A stretch of 64,000 bases of DNA. Origin: Wohlfahrtiimonas sp. G9077 (GTDB lineage Bacteria > Pseudomonadota > Gammaproteobacteria > Cardiobacteriales > Wohlfahrtiimonadaceae). Below, in pieces: positions 9,601 to 18,304 of the stretch; position 1 is the stretch's first letter, and the number at the start of each line of letters is the position of its first letter. The stretch spans positions 496,001 through 560,000 of the forward strand of contig NZ_NEFD01000001.1 of NCBI RefSeq assembly GCF_002252155.1. The letters are read 5' to 3'. The position numbers were made by a program, and so were the translations under genes. A model generated the notes under the pieces. The model saw nothing but the letters and a program-made list of their open reading frames with translations, made no database searches and was not told the DNA's origin.

Positions 9601-10535
9601 GATGATACCTCCAAAGTTTGGATTGTCACTTGTACTGCAAATGCTTCTACAACTTCATGTTCTGGTAAATTTGGCCCAATGGAACCCAATTTAGAGACCG
9701 CAAAGGCGGTGGCTAAGCGGGCAATGCGCTCAAGGCTTGCATGCTCACGAAGGGCGCTCGCAATACCAGCCACCATTGCATCACCTGCACCAACGGTGGT
9801 CATCACTTTAGGCGCAATGAGATTTGCTTTAATGACACCTGTGTCATCGATAAAAAGCGCACCATCGCCGCCCATGGAAATCACCACTAAGCGAATGCCA
9901 CTGGTCAATAATTTTTTAGCCTCTTCAATCACCTCAGCTTCTGTGGTTAATGTGCGTCCTGCATATTCAGAGAGCTCCACAAAGTTCGGTTTGACACAAT
10001 AAGGCTTCACAGAAGATGCCAATGCTGCTTTGAGCGCAACACCACTTGCATCCACAATCACTTTGGTTTGATGAGCCGAAAGTGCCTCTAAAATCTCGGC
10101 ATAAATGGTGCCTTGACACAAAGGCGGAATGGAACCCGATAAAATGGCGATCTCATAATCTTGCGCCACAGCGCCCATCATCTGTGTTAAAGCCGCTTCA
10201 CTCGCAGCAATGCCTGGCAGATTGATGTCTGTGGTGCAATCGTGATCCACAATTTTAATGTTGGTGCGATTAAGCCCCGGCACACGAATGAATTGATCAT
10301 CCATGCCTTTATAGTCAAACATCGCCTCAAAAATACCAATGTTTTCATTGCCTAAAAGGCCCGTCACCACAATCGGCTCATCAAACCAATCGGCCAAACA
10401 AGAAGCCACCATAATGCCCTTGCCGCCCGCTGTATAATGCACCGATTGCGCACGATGCACTTCGCCTACCGTCAATTGTTCTAACTGAATGGTTTGATCA
10501 ATCGCGGGATTTAATGTCACGGTGATGATACTCAT
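9597..10535 (-). CDS. fruK: 1-phosphofructokinase
   Basis: 312-residue PfkB-family kinase that phosphorylates fructose 1-phosphate, the product of FruA, to fructose 1,6-bisphosphate. Visible motifs are the N-terminal LNPAIDQTI, the substrate loop GGKGIMVASCL, GSIPP and the C-terminal anion-hole/catalytic motif TVGAGDAMVAG. The second motif usually reads GGKGINVA; the Asn is Met here. It overlaps fruB by 4 bp (ATGA) and fruA by 4 bp, so the three genes are translationally coupled. Confidence 0.95.
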   Translation of the reverse strand: MSIITVTLNPAIDQTIQLEQLTVGEVHRAQSVHYTAGGKGIMVASCLADWFDEPIVVTGLLGNENIGIFEAMFDYKGMDDQFIRVPGLNRTNIKIVDHDCTTDINLPGIAASEAALTQMMGAVAQDYEIAILSGSIPPLCQGTIYAEILEALSAHQTKVIVDASGVALKAALASSVKPYCVKPNFVELSEYAGRTLTTEAEVIEEAKKLLTSGIRLVVISMGGDGALFIDDTGVIKANLIAPKVMTTVGAGDAMVAGIASALREHASLERIARLATAFAVSKLGSIGPNLPEHEVVEAFAVQVTIQTLEVSS

Positions 10536-13051
10536 GCCATTTCTCCTGTTAATGCACGCACTTCGGCGGCGTTTTCAAAGGTGACGGCTTTAGCAGCCAT
10601 CGCTTGCATATCCGCTAAAGAGTGCTGACGAATGCGCGCTTTAACAGAGGCAATGTCTCGCGGCGTCATGGATAATTCATCCACGCCTAAACCCATCAAT
10701 AACAATGCGCCTAATGGATCACCGGCTAAACCACCACACACACCCACATGACGCTGATGTTTTTTCGCGCCTTGTACAGTTTTTTCAATCAAGCGCAACA
10801 CTGCAGGGTGCAAACTGTCTGCCTCTGCCGCAAGGTCCGGATTTTGACGATCCATCGCCAACGTATATTGTGTTAAATCATTGGTGCCAATGGAGAAAAA
10901 GTCCACATGCTCTGCCAACACATCCGCCATTAAGGCTGCAGCGGGCACTTCCACCATGATGCCAATCGGAATGTTTGGTCCATCAACAGCGGCACGCATC
11001 TCTTCACAATGGGCTTTGAGCGCTGTGATTTCTGCCACCGATGTGATCATCGGAAACATAATGGCCACTGCTTTGCCATCTTTCGCCGCACGATAAATGG
11101 CTTTAAGTTGTGGCAATAACAAGTCTAAACGGCGCAGCAACAAACGTGCACCGCGCACGCCTAAAAATGGGTTCTCTTCATGGGGCAATTTAAGATGCGC
11201 CACTTGTTTATCCCCACCAATGTCTAATGCACGGATGATGAGCGGTGCGCCATCTAATGCCATCATCATGGCGCGATAGGTTTCATATTGCTCCTCTTCA
11301 GAAGGCGTATCGCCTCGCTCTAAAAAGAGGAATTCTGTGCGCATGAGCCCAACGCCTTCCGCACCTTGTGCCATGGCAAATGCCACTTGATCTGGTCGGT
11401 TAACATTCGCAGCCACCATCATGGTGTGACCATCTGTACTTATGGCAGGTTTACGACGATCTGCCTCCTCTTTTTCACGTTTTTCGCGCTGCGTGATGAT
11501 CCATGCATTGGCCGCTTCAATGTTTTTAACCGTTGGGCGCACATAAATGGCCGCGCCATCACCATCCACAATGATCTCATCATTGGTTTCAATGATGTGT
11601 AAACCCTGCCCAACCGCCACAACTGCTGGAATGCCCAACGTTCTGGCCAAGATGGCGGTGTGCGAGGTTGGCCCGCCAAACTCTGTCACCAAACCTTTGA
11701 CTTTATTAACATCAAGGAGCGCTGTGTCAGAAGGTGATAAATCACTGGCCACTAAAATCCACTCACCATCCGGTAAGTCCGCCAGCGTGGTGCGTTTTAA
11801 CGCAGGATCAATATAGCCAAGCACACGCTGACCCACATCACGTAAATCTGCGGCGCGCTCTGCCAACAATGGATTGCCCGATTGCGTCAATTGTGCCGCG
11901 CGATCCTCAATGGCTTGATGCCAAGACCAAGCCACGCCGTGCCCTGCCACCATCAATTGACATGCCGCGCTCACTAAAGATGTATCTTCTAACAAGGCGG
12001 CTTGCGCTTTAAAAATTTCAGCATCGCCTGCCCCTAAACGGCGCGTGGTGCTGTCAATCAATGCCACCATGCGTTGGCGAGCTTGATTCAATGCTTGATC
12101 TAATAATGCACCACCTTCAATGAGGCTTACAGGGGCATCGACAATGTCCGGTTCATGAGCGGAGAGATAATAGGCTTTGCCCAACATAAATCCTGGGCTT
12201 GCCGTTACGCCATACAATGCATCGCCATGATTTTCAGCAGGCTGCCAGCCACCAACATTCTGTGCTTTCATTTGCGCTTGAGCACGCTCAGCATCTTCTT
12301 TTTCTTTAGCAGTTAATGCCATAATGCTTTGCTTAAATTGCGCCAATACAGCATCCGCCTGAGCACCGTCTGCAGAGATCACCACGTGATCCCCCATGCG
12401 CAAACCCAATTGCAATAGCGCCACCATATTGTCTGCCGCTGCCACTTCATTGTCATGTCGCACTTGGATGTGAATGCCGAGTTTTTTGGCGAACTCTGCC
12501 CAACTCGATGCAGGGCGTGCATGTAAACCGGAAGGATAATCCACCGTCCACTCAATGGCATGGGCATAATCTTTCACAGTTTCAGTTGCTTGTGGTGCAA
12601 CCGCTTCACCCGTTAAAGCTTCAATGATGGCTGCCGCTTGATCTGTGGTTGACAATTGCGTTAATAACGTTTCATTTTGCAATAAACGGGTGAGCTTACG
12701 TAAAATGGTGATGTGTGTGTCGGATTTTGCTGCAATCGCCACAATGAGGGTTGCTTTTTGCCCATCATTCCATTCAACGCCTTCTGGCACTTGCAAAACT
12801 GCAATGGCATCGTGCTCAATGAGCCCTTTGTCTTCCACCAAACCATGAGGAATGGCAACGCCTGAACCTAAATAGGTATTTGACACCGCTTCGCGCTGCA
12901 TCATGCTTTGAATAAAATCGTTTTTCACCATTCCTGCTTGGACCAATAATGTGCCCACGGCTTCAATCGCCGCTTTTTTATCCGCAGGATGTGCATTTAA
13001 CTGAATCAATTGTTCATTCAATGCCACATGTGATGCTGTTGAATTGACCAT
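10532..13051 (-). CDS. fruB: PTS IIA-HPr-EI fusion (multiphosphoryl transfer protein FruB)
   Basis: 839-residue cytoplasmic phosphocarrier joining three PTS proteins. The N-terminal fructose IIA domain has His69 in GVAIPHG, the HPr domain has His177 in GLHARPAS, and the Enzyme I domain from about residue 275 has phospho-His464 in GGPTSHTAILAR, MRTEFLFLERG, and Cys772 in GVCGGLAGDP (Enzyme I proteins usually have CGE there). It takes phosphate from PEP and passes it to FruA. E. coli FruB has only IIA and a pseudo-HPr, so this is the Rhodobacter/Xanthomonas-type arrangement, which makes fructose uptake independent of a general EI/HPr pair. The start is the ATG at 13051, with GGAG 5 nt upstream; an in-frame upstream ATG has no such site. 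Confidence 0.95.
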   Translation of the reverse strand: MVNSTASHVALNEQLIQLNAHPADKKAAIEAVGTLLVQAGMVKNDFIQSMMQREAVSNTYLGSGVAIPHGLVEDKGLIEHDAIAVLQVPEGVEWNDGQKATLIVAIAAKSDTHITILRKLTRLLQNETLLTQLSTTDQAAAIIEALTGEAVAPQATETVKDYAHAIEWTVDYPSGLHARPASSWAEFAKKLGIHIQVRHDNEVAAADNMVALLQLGLRMGDHVVISADGAQADAVLAQFKQSIMALTAKEKEDAERAQAQMKAQNVGGWQPAENHGDALYGVTASPGFMLGKAYYLSAHEPDIVDAPVSLIEGGALLDQALNQARQRMVALIDSTTRRLGAGDAEIFKAQAALLEDTSLVSAACQLMVAGHGVAWSWHQAIEDRAAQLTQSGNPLLAERAADLRDVGQRVLGYIDPALKRTTLADLPDGEWILVASDLSPSDTALLDVNKVKGLVTEFGGPTSHTAILARTLGIPAVVAVGQGLHIIETNDEIIVDGDGAAIYVRPTVKNIEAANAWIITQREKREKEEADRRKPAISTDGHTMMVAANVNRPDQVAFAMAQGAEGVGLMRTEFLFLERGDTPSEEEQYETYRAMMMALDGAPLIIRALDIGGDKQVAHLKLPHEENPFLGVRGARLLLRRLDLLLPQLKAIYRAAKDGKAVAIMFPMITSVAEITALKAHCEEMRAAVDGPNIPIGIMVEVPAAALMADVLAEHVDFFSIGTNDLTQYTLAMDRQNPDLAAEADSLHPAVLRLIEKTVQGAKKHQRHVGVCGGLAGDPLGALLLMGLGVDELSMTPRDIASVKARIRQHSLADMQAMAAKAVTFENAAEVRALTGEMA

Positions 13052-13289
13052 ATAAACTCCTAGTTGATTGCATATTTTAAATATCAAACCATCAGTGATC
13101 TGTCATACATTCGCCGTCAATCTTAACATTACTATACATTCAGCTCATACTATTTTTATGTTTGATCCATCAATCCCATGATCAGGATCACTAATGCATT
13201 AAAAAATCACTGCCAATGCCGCACAGTCTCCATCATAGCGCAATTATCCACACTTATGTAAGTCAGAGCTTAATATAAAATATTTATTA
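13052..13289 (-). promoter_or_regulatory. fruB upstream region with direct repeat
   Basis: Gene-free region upstream of fruB, AT-rich. On the fruB strand two related 11-mers, GCTGAATGTAT (13144-13134) and GGCGAATGTAT (13115-13105), repeat in the same orientation 29 bp apart; plausible -10-like TATAGT overlaps the first. The repeats loosely recall half-sites of fructose repressor operators (GCTGAA...), but the match is too weak to name a regulator. No fruR/cra gene is in the window. Confidence 0.35.
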
Positions 13290-13313
13290 AATATAATGAT
13301 TAATCATTATATT
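13290..13313. repeat. 24-bp perfect palindrome, Fur-box-like
   Basis: Perfect dyad centred between 13301 and 13302, with core TAATGATTAATCATTA. It differs from the Fur consensus core (GATAATGATAATCATTATC) mainly by an extra base pair at the centre. It lies about 240 bp upstream of fruB and beyond the tex terminator, so it belongs to the fruB upstream region if it is regulatory. It has no T-run of terminator type. Confidence 0.6.
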
Positions 13314-13350
13314 ATTGATGCCTTTTGATCGTGACAAAATCATGGGCAAT

Positions 13351-13370
13351 AAAAAAGCCCCAATGGGGCT
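13351..13370 (-). terminator. Intrinsic terminator after tex
   Basis: Read leftward: stem AGCCCCA / TGGGGCT (13364-13370 with 13356-13362) with a very tight loop, then six T (13351-13356). It lies 17 bp after the tex stop. Confidence 0.75.
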
Positions 13371-13386
13371 CTTTGATGCATCGATG

Positions 13387-15648
13387 TTATTTTTTCAAAC
13401 CTTGGAGTGCAGCAGCAAATGGATTATTGCTTGGGGCTTCTTTCACCGCCTTTTTATTGAAGTTGCCTTTATTCGGCTGCCCTTTGATCGATGGGTTTTT
13501 CATTTGATTGACATCATCACTTAAACGCATGGTGAGCTGAATGCGATTGCGCGGCACATCCACTTCTATTACTTTTACCTTCACGATGTCACCCACTTTC
13601 ACCACTTCATGTGGATCTTTCACAAAGCGATCGGCCAAAGCACTGATGTGCACCAAACCATCTTGATGCACGCCAATGTCCACAAAGGCACCAAAGTTCG
13701 CCACATTGGTGATCACTCCTTCTAACAACATGCCCTCTTTTAAATCTTTCAGGGTTTCGATGCCCTCTTTAAACGTGGCCGTTTTAAATTCAGGTCGCGG
13801 ATCTCGCCCTGGTTTTTCAAGCTCTTTAATGATGTCCATCACCGTTGGCACACCAAATTTGTCACAGGTATAATCTGTGGCTTTGAGTCCTTTGAGGAAA
13901 GATGTATTGCCGATCACTTGATCAATGGTCATCGCATGCTTTTCTAAAATACGTTCCACCACAGGATAAGCCTCAGGATGCACCGCGGATCGATCTAACG
14001 GATTGTCCCCAAAGATGCGCAAGAATCCGGCCGCTTGCTCAAAGGTTTTTTCCCCTAAGCGTGGCACTTTTTTAAGGGCTTTACGATTGTCAAAGGCGCC
14101 ATGTTCATCACGGTATGTCACGATGTTTTGAGCAATTGTGCCATTTAACCCTGAAATGTAGGTTAACAGCGCTGTTGATGCTGTATTCACATCCACGCCC
14201 ACCGCGTTCACACAATCTTCCACCACAGCCGTTAAGCTTTTGTTGAGCTGCACTTGATTCACATCGTGTTGATATTGACCGACACCGATGGATTTTGGAT
14301 CAATTTTCACCAATTCCGCCAATGGATCTTGTAAACGGCGAGCAATGGAGACCGCGCCACGCAGCGCCACATCCATGTCCGGAAACTCTTTTGCCGCCAA
14401 TTCAGAGGCTGAATAGACGGATGCGCCCGCTTCACTCACCACAATCTTTTTAAGATTCGGGACGCGTTCACACAACTCAGCGGCCAACTTATCACTTTCA
14501 CGGGAGGCCGTGCCATTGCCAATTGAGACCAAGGTCAATTGATGCTTATGACACAAAGCCTCTAACACTGCTAACGATTGCGCCCATTGATTTTGCGGCG
14601 CATGGGGATAAATCACAGTGGTGTCCAACACTTTGCCTGTCGCATCCACACACGCGATTTTACAACCTGTGCGCTGCCCGGGATCAATGCCCAAAATGGC
14701 TTGATTCCCTGCAGGCGCCATCAATAGTAAATCTTTTAAGTTTTTCGCGAACACTTTAATGGCTTCATCATCCGCTTGATCACGCATTTTGCCTAGATGC
14801 TCAAGCGCTAAGGATAAAAAGAGTTTAGAGCGCCAGCATAAGCGCACCGTGTCACTCATCCATTTGTGCATCTCTGTTAAGCCAAAATATTCGGCAATGA
14901 GGCTGTGTGGCACATCAATGGCAGGCTCAGGCAAAATGAGCTCTACATTCAACAATTCCTCTTTTTTACCGCGCAGCAACGCCAATGCACGATGCGATGG
15001 AATGGTTTTAATGGGTTCGCGGAACTCAAAGTAATCAGAATATTTAATCGCCGCTTGCTTTTTCGCTTCATCCACCGAAGCCACAATCACCCCTTCATCC
15101 CACACAAATTGGCGCAATTTGCCCACAAGATCGGCTTGTTCTGCCATGTGTTCAATCAAAATAAAGCGCGCACCATCTAACACCGATTTTTCATCCGCAA
15201 AACCTGCTTCAGGATTGAGATATTGCTCTGCAATCGTCAATGGATCAAGCGCTGGAGATGCTAATAATGCCATCGCCATTGGCTCAATGCCTGCTTCACG
15301 TGCAATCTGCGCTTTGGTGCGACGCTTGGGTTTATAGGGCAAATAGAGATCTTCAAGCTCTGTTTTAGTGAGCGTATTGTGAATCTTTTGCTCTAAAACT
15401 GGTGTTAATTTCTCTTGGCTGCGAATGGATTCTAAAATCGTGGCTTTGCGCTCATTGAGCTCACGAAGATAGCCTAAGCGAACATCTAACGTACGCAGCT
15501 GCGTATCATCTAAGCCGCCGGTCACCTCTTTACGATAACGGGCAATGAATGGCACCGTTGCCCCTTCATCGAGTAATGCCACAGCGGCACTGACCTGTGC
15601 GGTTTTTGCGTTGATTTCGCTGGCAATGATCTCCACAATTGACTGCAT
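13387..15648 (-). CDS. tex: Tex family RNA-binding transcription accessory protein
   Basis: 753-residue Tex/YhgF protein, a nucleic-acid-binding factor linked to transcription and stress tolerance. The helical N-terminal domain includes GATVPFIARYRKEVTGGLDD and LYLPYKPKRRTKAQIAREAG; the YqgF-like domain begins ILGIDPGQRTGCKIA; a helix-hairpin-helix part includes LKKVPRLGEKTFEQAAGFLR; and an S1 domain near 640-710 reads LLEGVITNVANFGAFVDIG. The tail after S1 is short and rich in Asn/Lys. GGAG lies 5 nt before the ATG. It appears monocistronic with its own terminator. Confidence 0.95.
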   Translation of the reverse strand: MQSIVEIIASEINAKTAQVSAAVALLDEGATVPFIARYRKEVTGGLDDTQLRTLDVRLGYLRELNERKATILESIRSQEKLTPVLEQKIHNTLTKTELEDLYLPYKPKRRTKAQIAREAGIEPMAMALLASPALDPLTIAEQYLNPEAGFADEKSVLDGARFILIEHMAEQADLVGKLRQFVWDEGVIVASVDEAKKQAAIKYSDYFEFREPIKTIPSHRALALLRGKKEELLNVELILPEPAIDVPHSLIAEYFGLTEMHKWMSDTVRLCWRSKLFLSLALEHLGKMRDQADDEAIKVFAKNLKDLLLMAPAGNQAILGIDPGQRTGCKIACVDATGKVLDTTVIYPHAPQNQWAQSLAVLEALCHKHQLTLVSIGNGTASRESDKLAAELCERVPNLKKIVVSEAGASVYSASELAAKEFPDMDVALRGAVSIARRLQDPLAELVKIDPKSIGVGQYQHDVNQVQLNKSLTAVVEDCVNAVGVDVNTASTALLTYISGLNGTIAQNIVTYRDEHGAFDNRKALKKVPRLGEKTFEQAAGFLRIFGDNPLDRSAVHPEAYPVVERILEKHAMTIDQVIGNTSFLKGLKATDYTCDKFGVPTVMDIIKELEKPGRDPRPEFKTATFKEGIETLKDLKEGMLLEGVITNVANFGAFVDIGVHQDGLVHISALADRFVKDPHEVVKVGDIVKVKVIEVDVPRNRIQLTMRLSDDVNQMKNPSIKGQPNKGNFNKKAVKEAPSNNPFAAALQGLKK

Positions 15649-15711
15649 GCGTGCTCCTCTTTTGATTGATTGAATGGGCAGATTCTAACAGAATTGCCCA
15701 TCCTTAGCAGA

Positions 15712-16926
15712 TTACAACTTAGACAAAAAGATATAGAGCAGCGTCCCAATGTAATTGCCCGTAATGTATCCCACAGTGCCCACCACCAAAATTGGGCCAA
15801 TGAGGCTTTTCCAACCTTGGCTGATGGCAAGTGCTGCCGCCGTTGTTGGCCCGCCAACATTCGCATTACAAGCAAGCACAATCTCTTCTAACGAGAATTT
15901 AAAGAGTTTACCTGTCAAAAGCGTCCACACTAAATTGATCAACATCACCACAATCACAAAGATGAATAACAATGGTGCATTTTGAATGATCAATGTGATG
16001 GATGCAGGCATCGCGATCACCACAAAGAAGAGATAAATGGCGTATGTGCCAAGCTCTTGCGCGCCTTGTAATTTCGCAAACTGACGCTTAAATAATATCA
16101 GTGCCAATAAAGTGAAGGTGGTCAACAGTAGATATTTATCTGTCATGAGTCCTAAGGCAATCTCTTCTGCAATGTTGGCCGGTACGCCAAAAAAGCCTTT
16201 TAACAATGCGGATGTTTTAAAAGCGAGGCTCACCAATAATGCTGAAGCGGCAATCGAGATGGCAATGTCTTTTAAATCAATGTTTTTAGGCTGCCAATAG
16301 GCTTCAGAAATGGTTTGTGCCTGCCCTGTTTTGGCTTCTGCTTCAAAGGCTTTGATGAAAGGCGTTGGAAAACGGCGGCGAAACAATCCCATACTGGCCA
16401 TCATGATCAACAAAATAAAGTAGACAGACATCACCAAATTATCGGCCACCGTTGTGGCAGCGACAATGTCTTTGGTGGGCTCATATTTTGCCACCATCGC
16501 CGCAAAATTCACGCCGCCACCTGTATAGGTTGCCCCAATCATTGCGCTCACCTTATCAAGCTCAGGGATGTAATTTTTTAAGGCAAAAAATGCCACAATT
16601 ACACCGAACACTGTGCCAATGGAGCTCAATAAAAAGATCGCCAATAAGCGCCCGCTCTCTTTAAAAATGGCGTGAATGTTCACATGAAACAGGAGCAGCG
16701 GAATGGCCAGCGGTACCACATATGCCCACACAGCATCATACACTGCGGTATCCTGCGGCACTAAATTGAAATTCGTGGCAGCAAGCCCAATGATTAAAGC
16801 AATCACCGCACCCGATAAACGCGCGGCCCATTGATATTTTTGCTCAAGCACAATCGAGACAGTGGCGGCCATCAATAAAAATGCCCACAAGCCAATCGTG
16901 TTGTCTGCTGAAATCCAAGTTTCCAT
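15712..16926 (-). CDS. DUF819 family membrane protein
   Basis: 404-residue integral membrane protein with about 10-12 hydrophobic segments, matching the DUF819 (YjcL-like) family of unknown transport function. Typical stretches are VPLAIPLLLFHVNIHAI, GATYTGGGVNFAAM and CNANVGGPTTAAALA. AGGAG precedes the ATG by 5 nt. It starts 9 bp after the stop of the D-Ala-D-Ala dipeptidase gene, so the two are probably co-transcribed; import or export of a cell-wall dipeptide or amino acid is a reasonable but unproven inference. Confidence 0.85.
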   Translation of the reverse strand: METWISADNTIGLWAFLLMAATVSIVLEQKYQWAARLSGAVIALIIGLAATNFNLVPQDTAVYDAVWAYVVPLAIPLLLFHVNIHAIFKESGRLLAIFLLSSIGTVFGVIVAFFALKNYIPELDKVSAMIGATYTGGGVNFAAMVAKYEPTKDIVAATTVADNLVMSVYFILLIMMASMGLFRRRFPTPFIKAFEAEAKTGQAQTISEAYWQPKNIDLKDIAISIAASALLVSLAFKTSALLKGFFGVPANIAEEIALGLMTDKYLLLTTFTLLALILFKRQFAKLQGAQELGTYAIYLFFVVIAMPASITLIIQNAPLLFIFVIVVMLINLVWTLLTGKLFKFSLEEIVLACNANVGGPTTAAALAISQGWKSLIGPILVVGTVGYITGNYIGTLLYIFLSKL

Positions 16927-16935
16927 ATTTGCTCC

Positions 16936-17634
16936 TTACACTCCTTCAATAGCAGAATACACTGCTTGTGTTTGACCGCTGTAATGCGCCCACAATTGAT
17001 TGCCAAAATCAAAGTGCCACCACTCTGTTGGTAAATTGGTAAAGCCTGCATTTGTCATGGCATTGAATAAAATGCGGCGGCGAATTCTAATTTCACCCTC
17101 GCGCTCCTCAAAAGCAGCCGTCCATGAGTCAATTTCAGGACCATCAAAAGGTGTACCCATATCGAGCATATTGCCTGCACGATCACAGAGAGCAACATCC
17201 ACAGAGCCGCCCGTCAAATGTGGGCTGGGGGCTTTCGGATCACGGCTGGGTACCGCAACAAACTCATTGAGGTGCCGTAAAAAATCATCGTCTAATAAAT
17301 CAGGGGATTGGGCTTTCAGCACCGCAGCAATCGAGGATCGCAGCGCCATTTGCACCGCATAAGGACGATAACCATCGAGCACCATTAAGGCATAATCATC
17401 CGCTAAATGAGCGGCGGCTAAATGCAACTTTTTCGCTACATTTTCCCGCAAATAAATCTCATCAAGCGCCCCATCAATGCCGGTTTCATGATAAAAGGCA
17501 CGACAAAAGAGCCGCTCACAAGGCTCAACTTTCACCAAAGCCTCACTGTTTTCCTCAATATTCACTTGAAAAATAGCATCCCAATCTGGCGTTGGCAGCT
17601 TGGGAATGGCATGCATTGTGTGACTCATATTCAT
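16936..17634 (-). CDS. ddpX: D-alanyl-D-alanine dipeptidase (VanX/DdpX family)
   Basis: 232-residue zinc peptidase of family M15D that hydrolyses D-Ala-D-Ala. Visible residues: DGYRP (87-91), zinc ligands His139 and Asp146 in SPHLTGGSVDVAL, catalytic Glu204 and ligand His207 in TEWWHFDFG. No signal peptide is evident, so it is cytoplasmic, as expected for peptidoglycan dipeptide turnover. There is no van cluster around it, so a role in nutrient use or recycling and not glycopeptide resistance is more likely. It is first in a pair with the DUF819 protein. Confidence 0.88.
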   Translation of the reverse strand: MNMSHTMHAIPKLPTPDWDAIFQVNIEENSEALVKVEPCERLFCRAFYHETGIDGALDEIYLRENVAKKLHLAAAHLADDYALMVLDGYRPYAVQMALRSSIAAVLKAQSPDLLDDDFLRHLNEFVAVPSRDPKAPSPHLTGGSVDVALCDRAGNMLDMGTPFDGPEIDSWTAAFEEREGEIRIRRRILFNAMTNAGFTNLPTEWWHFDFGNQLWAHYSGQTQAVYSAIEGV

Positions 17635-17742
17635 CCTTATTTGATCAAAATCAATCTTAAGGAAAATACATTATGCGAATCACTACAATTTGACAACATG
17701 GCGCATTAAAAATGTTTTCTCAGAATATGAGAGCCCTTGCCG

Positions 17743-18183
17743 TTAGCGCGAAACAGATGCCTGCACAAAATAACGACGCACTTTGTCATATAGCCAATTA
17801 TAAAGATACGTATAAAAGAGGAAGAAGATCAAAAAGCCAATTTCAATCATAAAGGCATCGATGAGTGTCACTTTGAGGAAAAAAGCGATCATGGGCACAG
17901 TAAACAGCACCAAAGTACCCTCAAAACCGATGGCGTGCAGCATGCGGATTTTTACCGGGCGATCACCATTGACAAACGGAAACATGCGATCAAACAGCCA
18001 GTTAAACACAATGTTTAACAACAGCGCCGTCACTGAAATGAGCACTGACAACATGCCCATCGAACCCACTGGTTTATTTAAAATAAAAATGCCGATCAGC
18101 ATCGTAAACACGATGGCAAAAAACTCAAACGTGATGGCATGAAAAATGCGCTCCTTCAGTGAGCGACTTGCAGAAATGGCCAT
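17743..18183 (-). CDS. PACE family efflux transporter
   Basis: 146-residue four-helix membrane protein of the proteobacterial antimicrobial compound efflux family (AceI-like), built from two tandem bacterial transmembrane pair domains. The start RSLKERIFHAITFEFFAIV and the second repeat RMLHAIGFEGTLVLFTVP show the characteristic R.xHA.xFE pattern with membrane-embedded Glu. Known members export cationic biocides such as chlorhexidine. The start at 18183 gives the usual family length of about 145; an upstream in-frame ATG at 18243 would add an unrelated tail. It is divergent from the MocR regulator. Confidence 0.88.
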   Translation of the reverse strand: MAISASRSLKERIFHAITFEFFAIVFTMLIGIFILNKPVGSMGMLSVLISVTALLLNIVFNWLFDRMFPFVNGDRPVKIRMLHAIGFEGTLVLFTVPMIAFFLKVTLIDAFMIEIGFLIFFLFYTYLYNWLYDKVRRYFVQASVSR

Positions 18184-18304
18184 AATGGACTCGTAAAAAT
18201 TATTAGAATCTCTGATTTTAGGGTAATCTATCGCTTTCCTCAAATGAAGTCAGCATTCATGAGATCCTTCCCTTCAAATTTCACCGTTATGATGAGCCTT
18301 GATC

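Noticed and set aside
16936-17634. Glycopeptide resistance (vanX) cassette
   Set aside because: Only the dipeptidase is present; vanH, vanA/B and vanRS are absent and the context is chromosomal.
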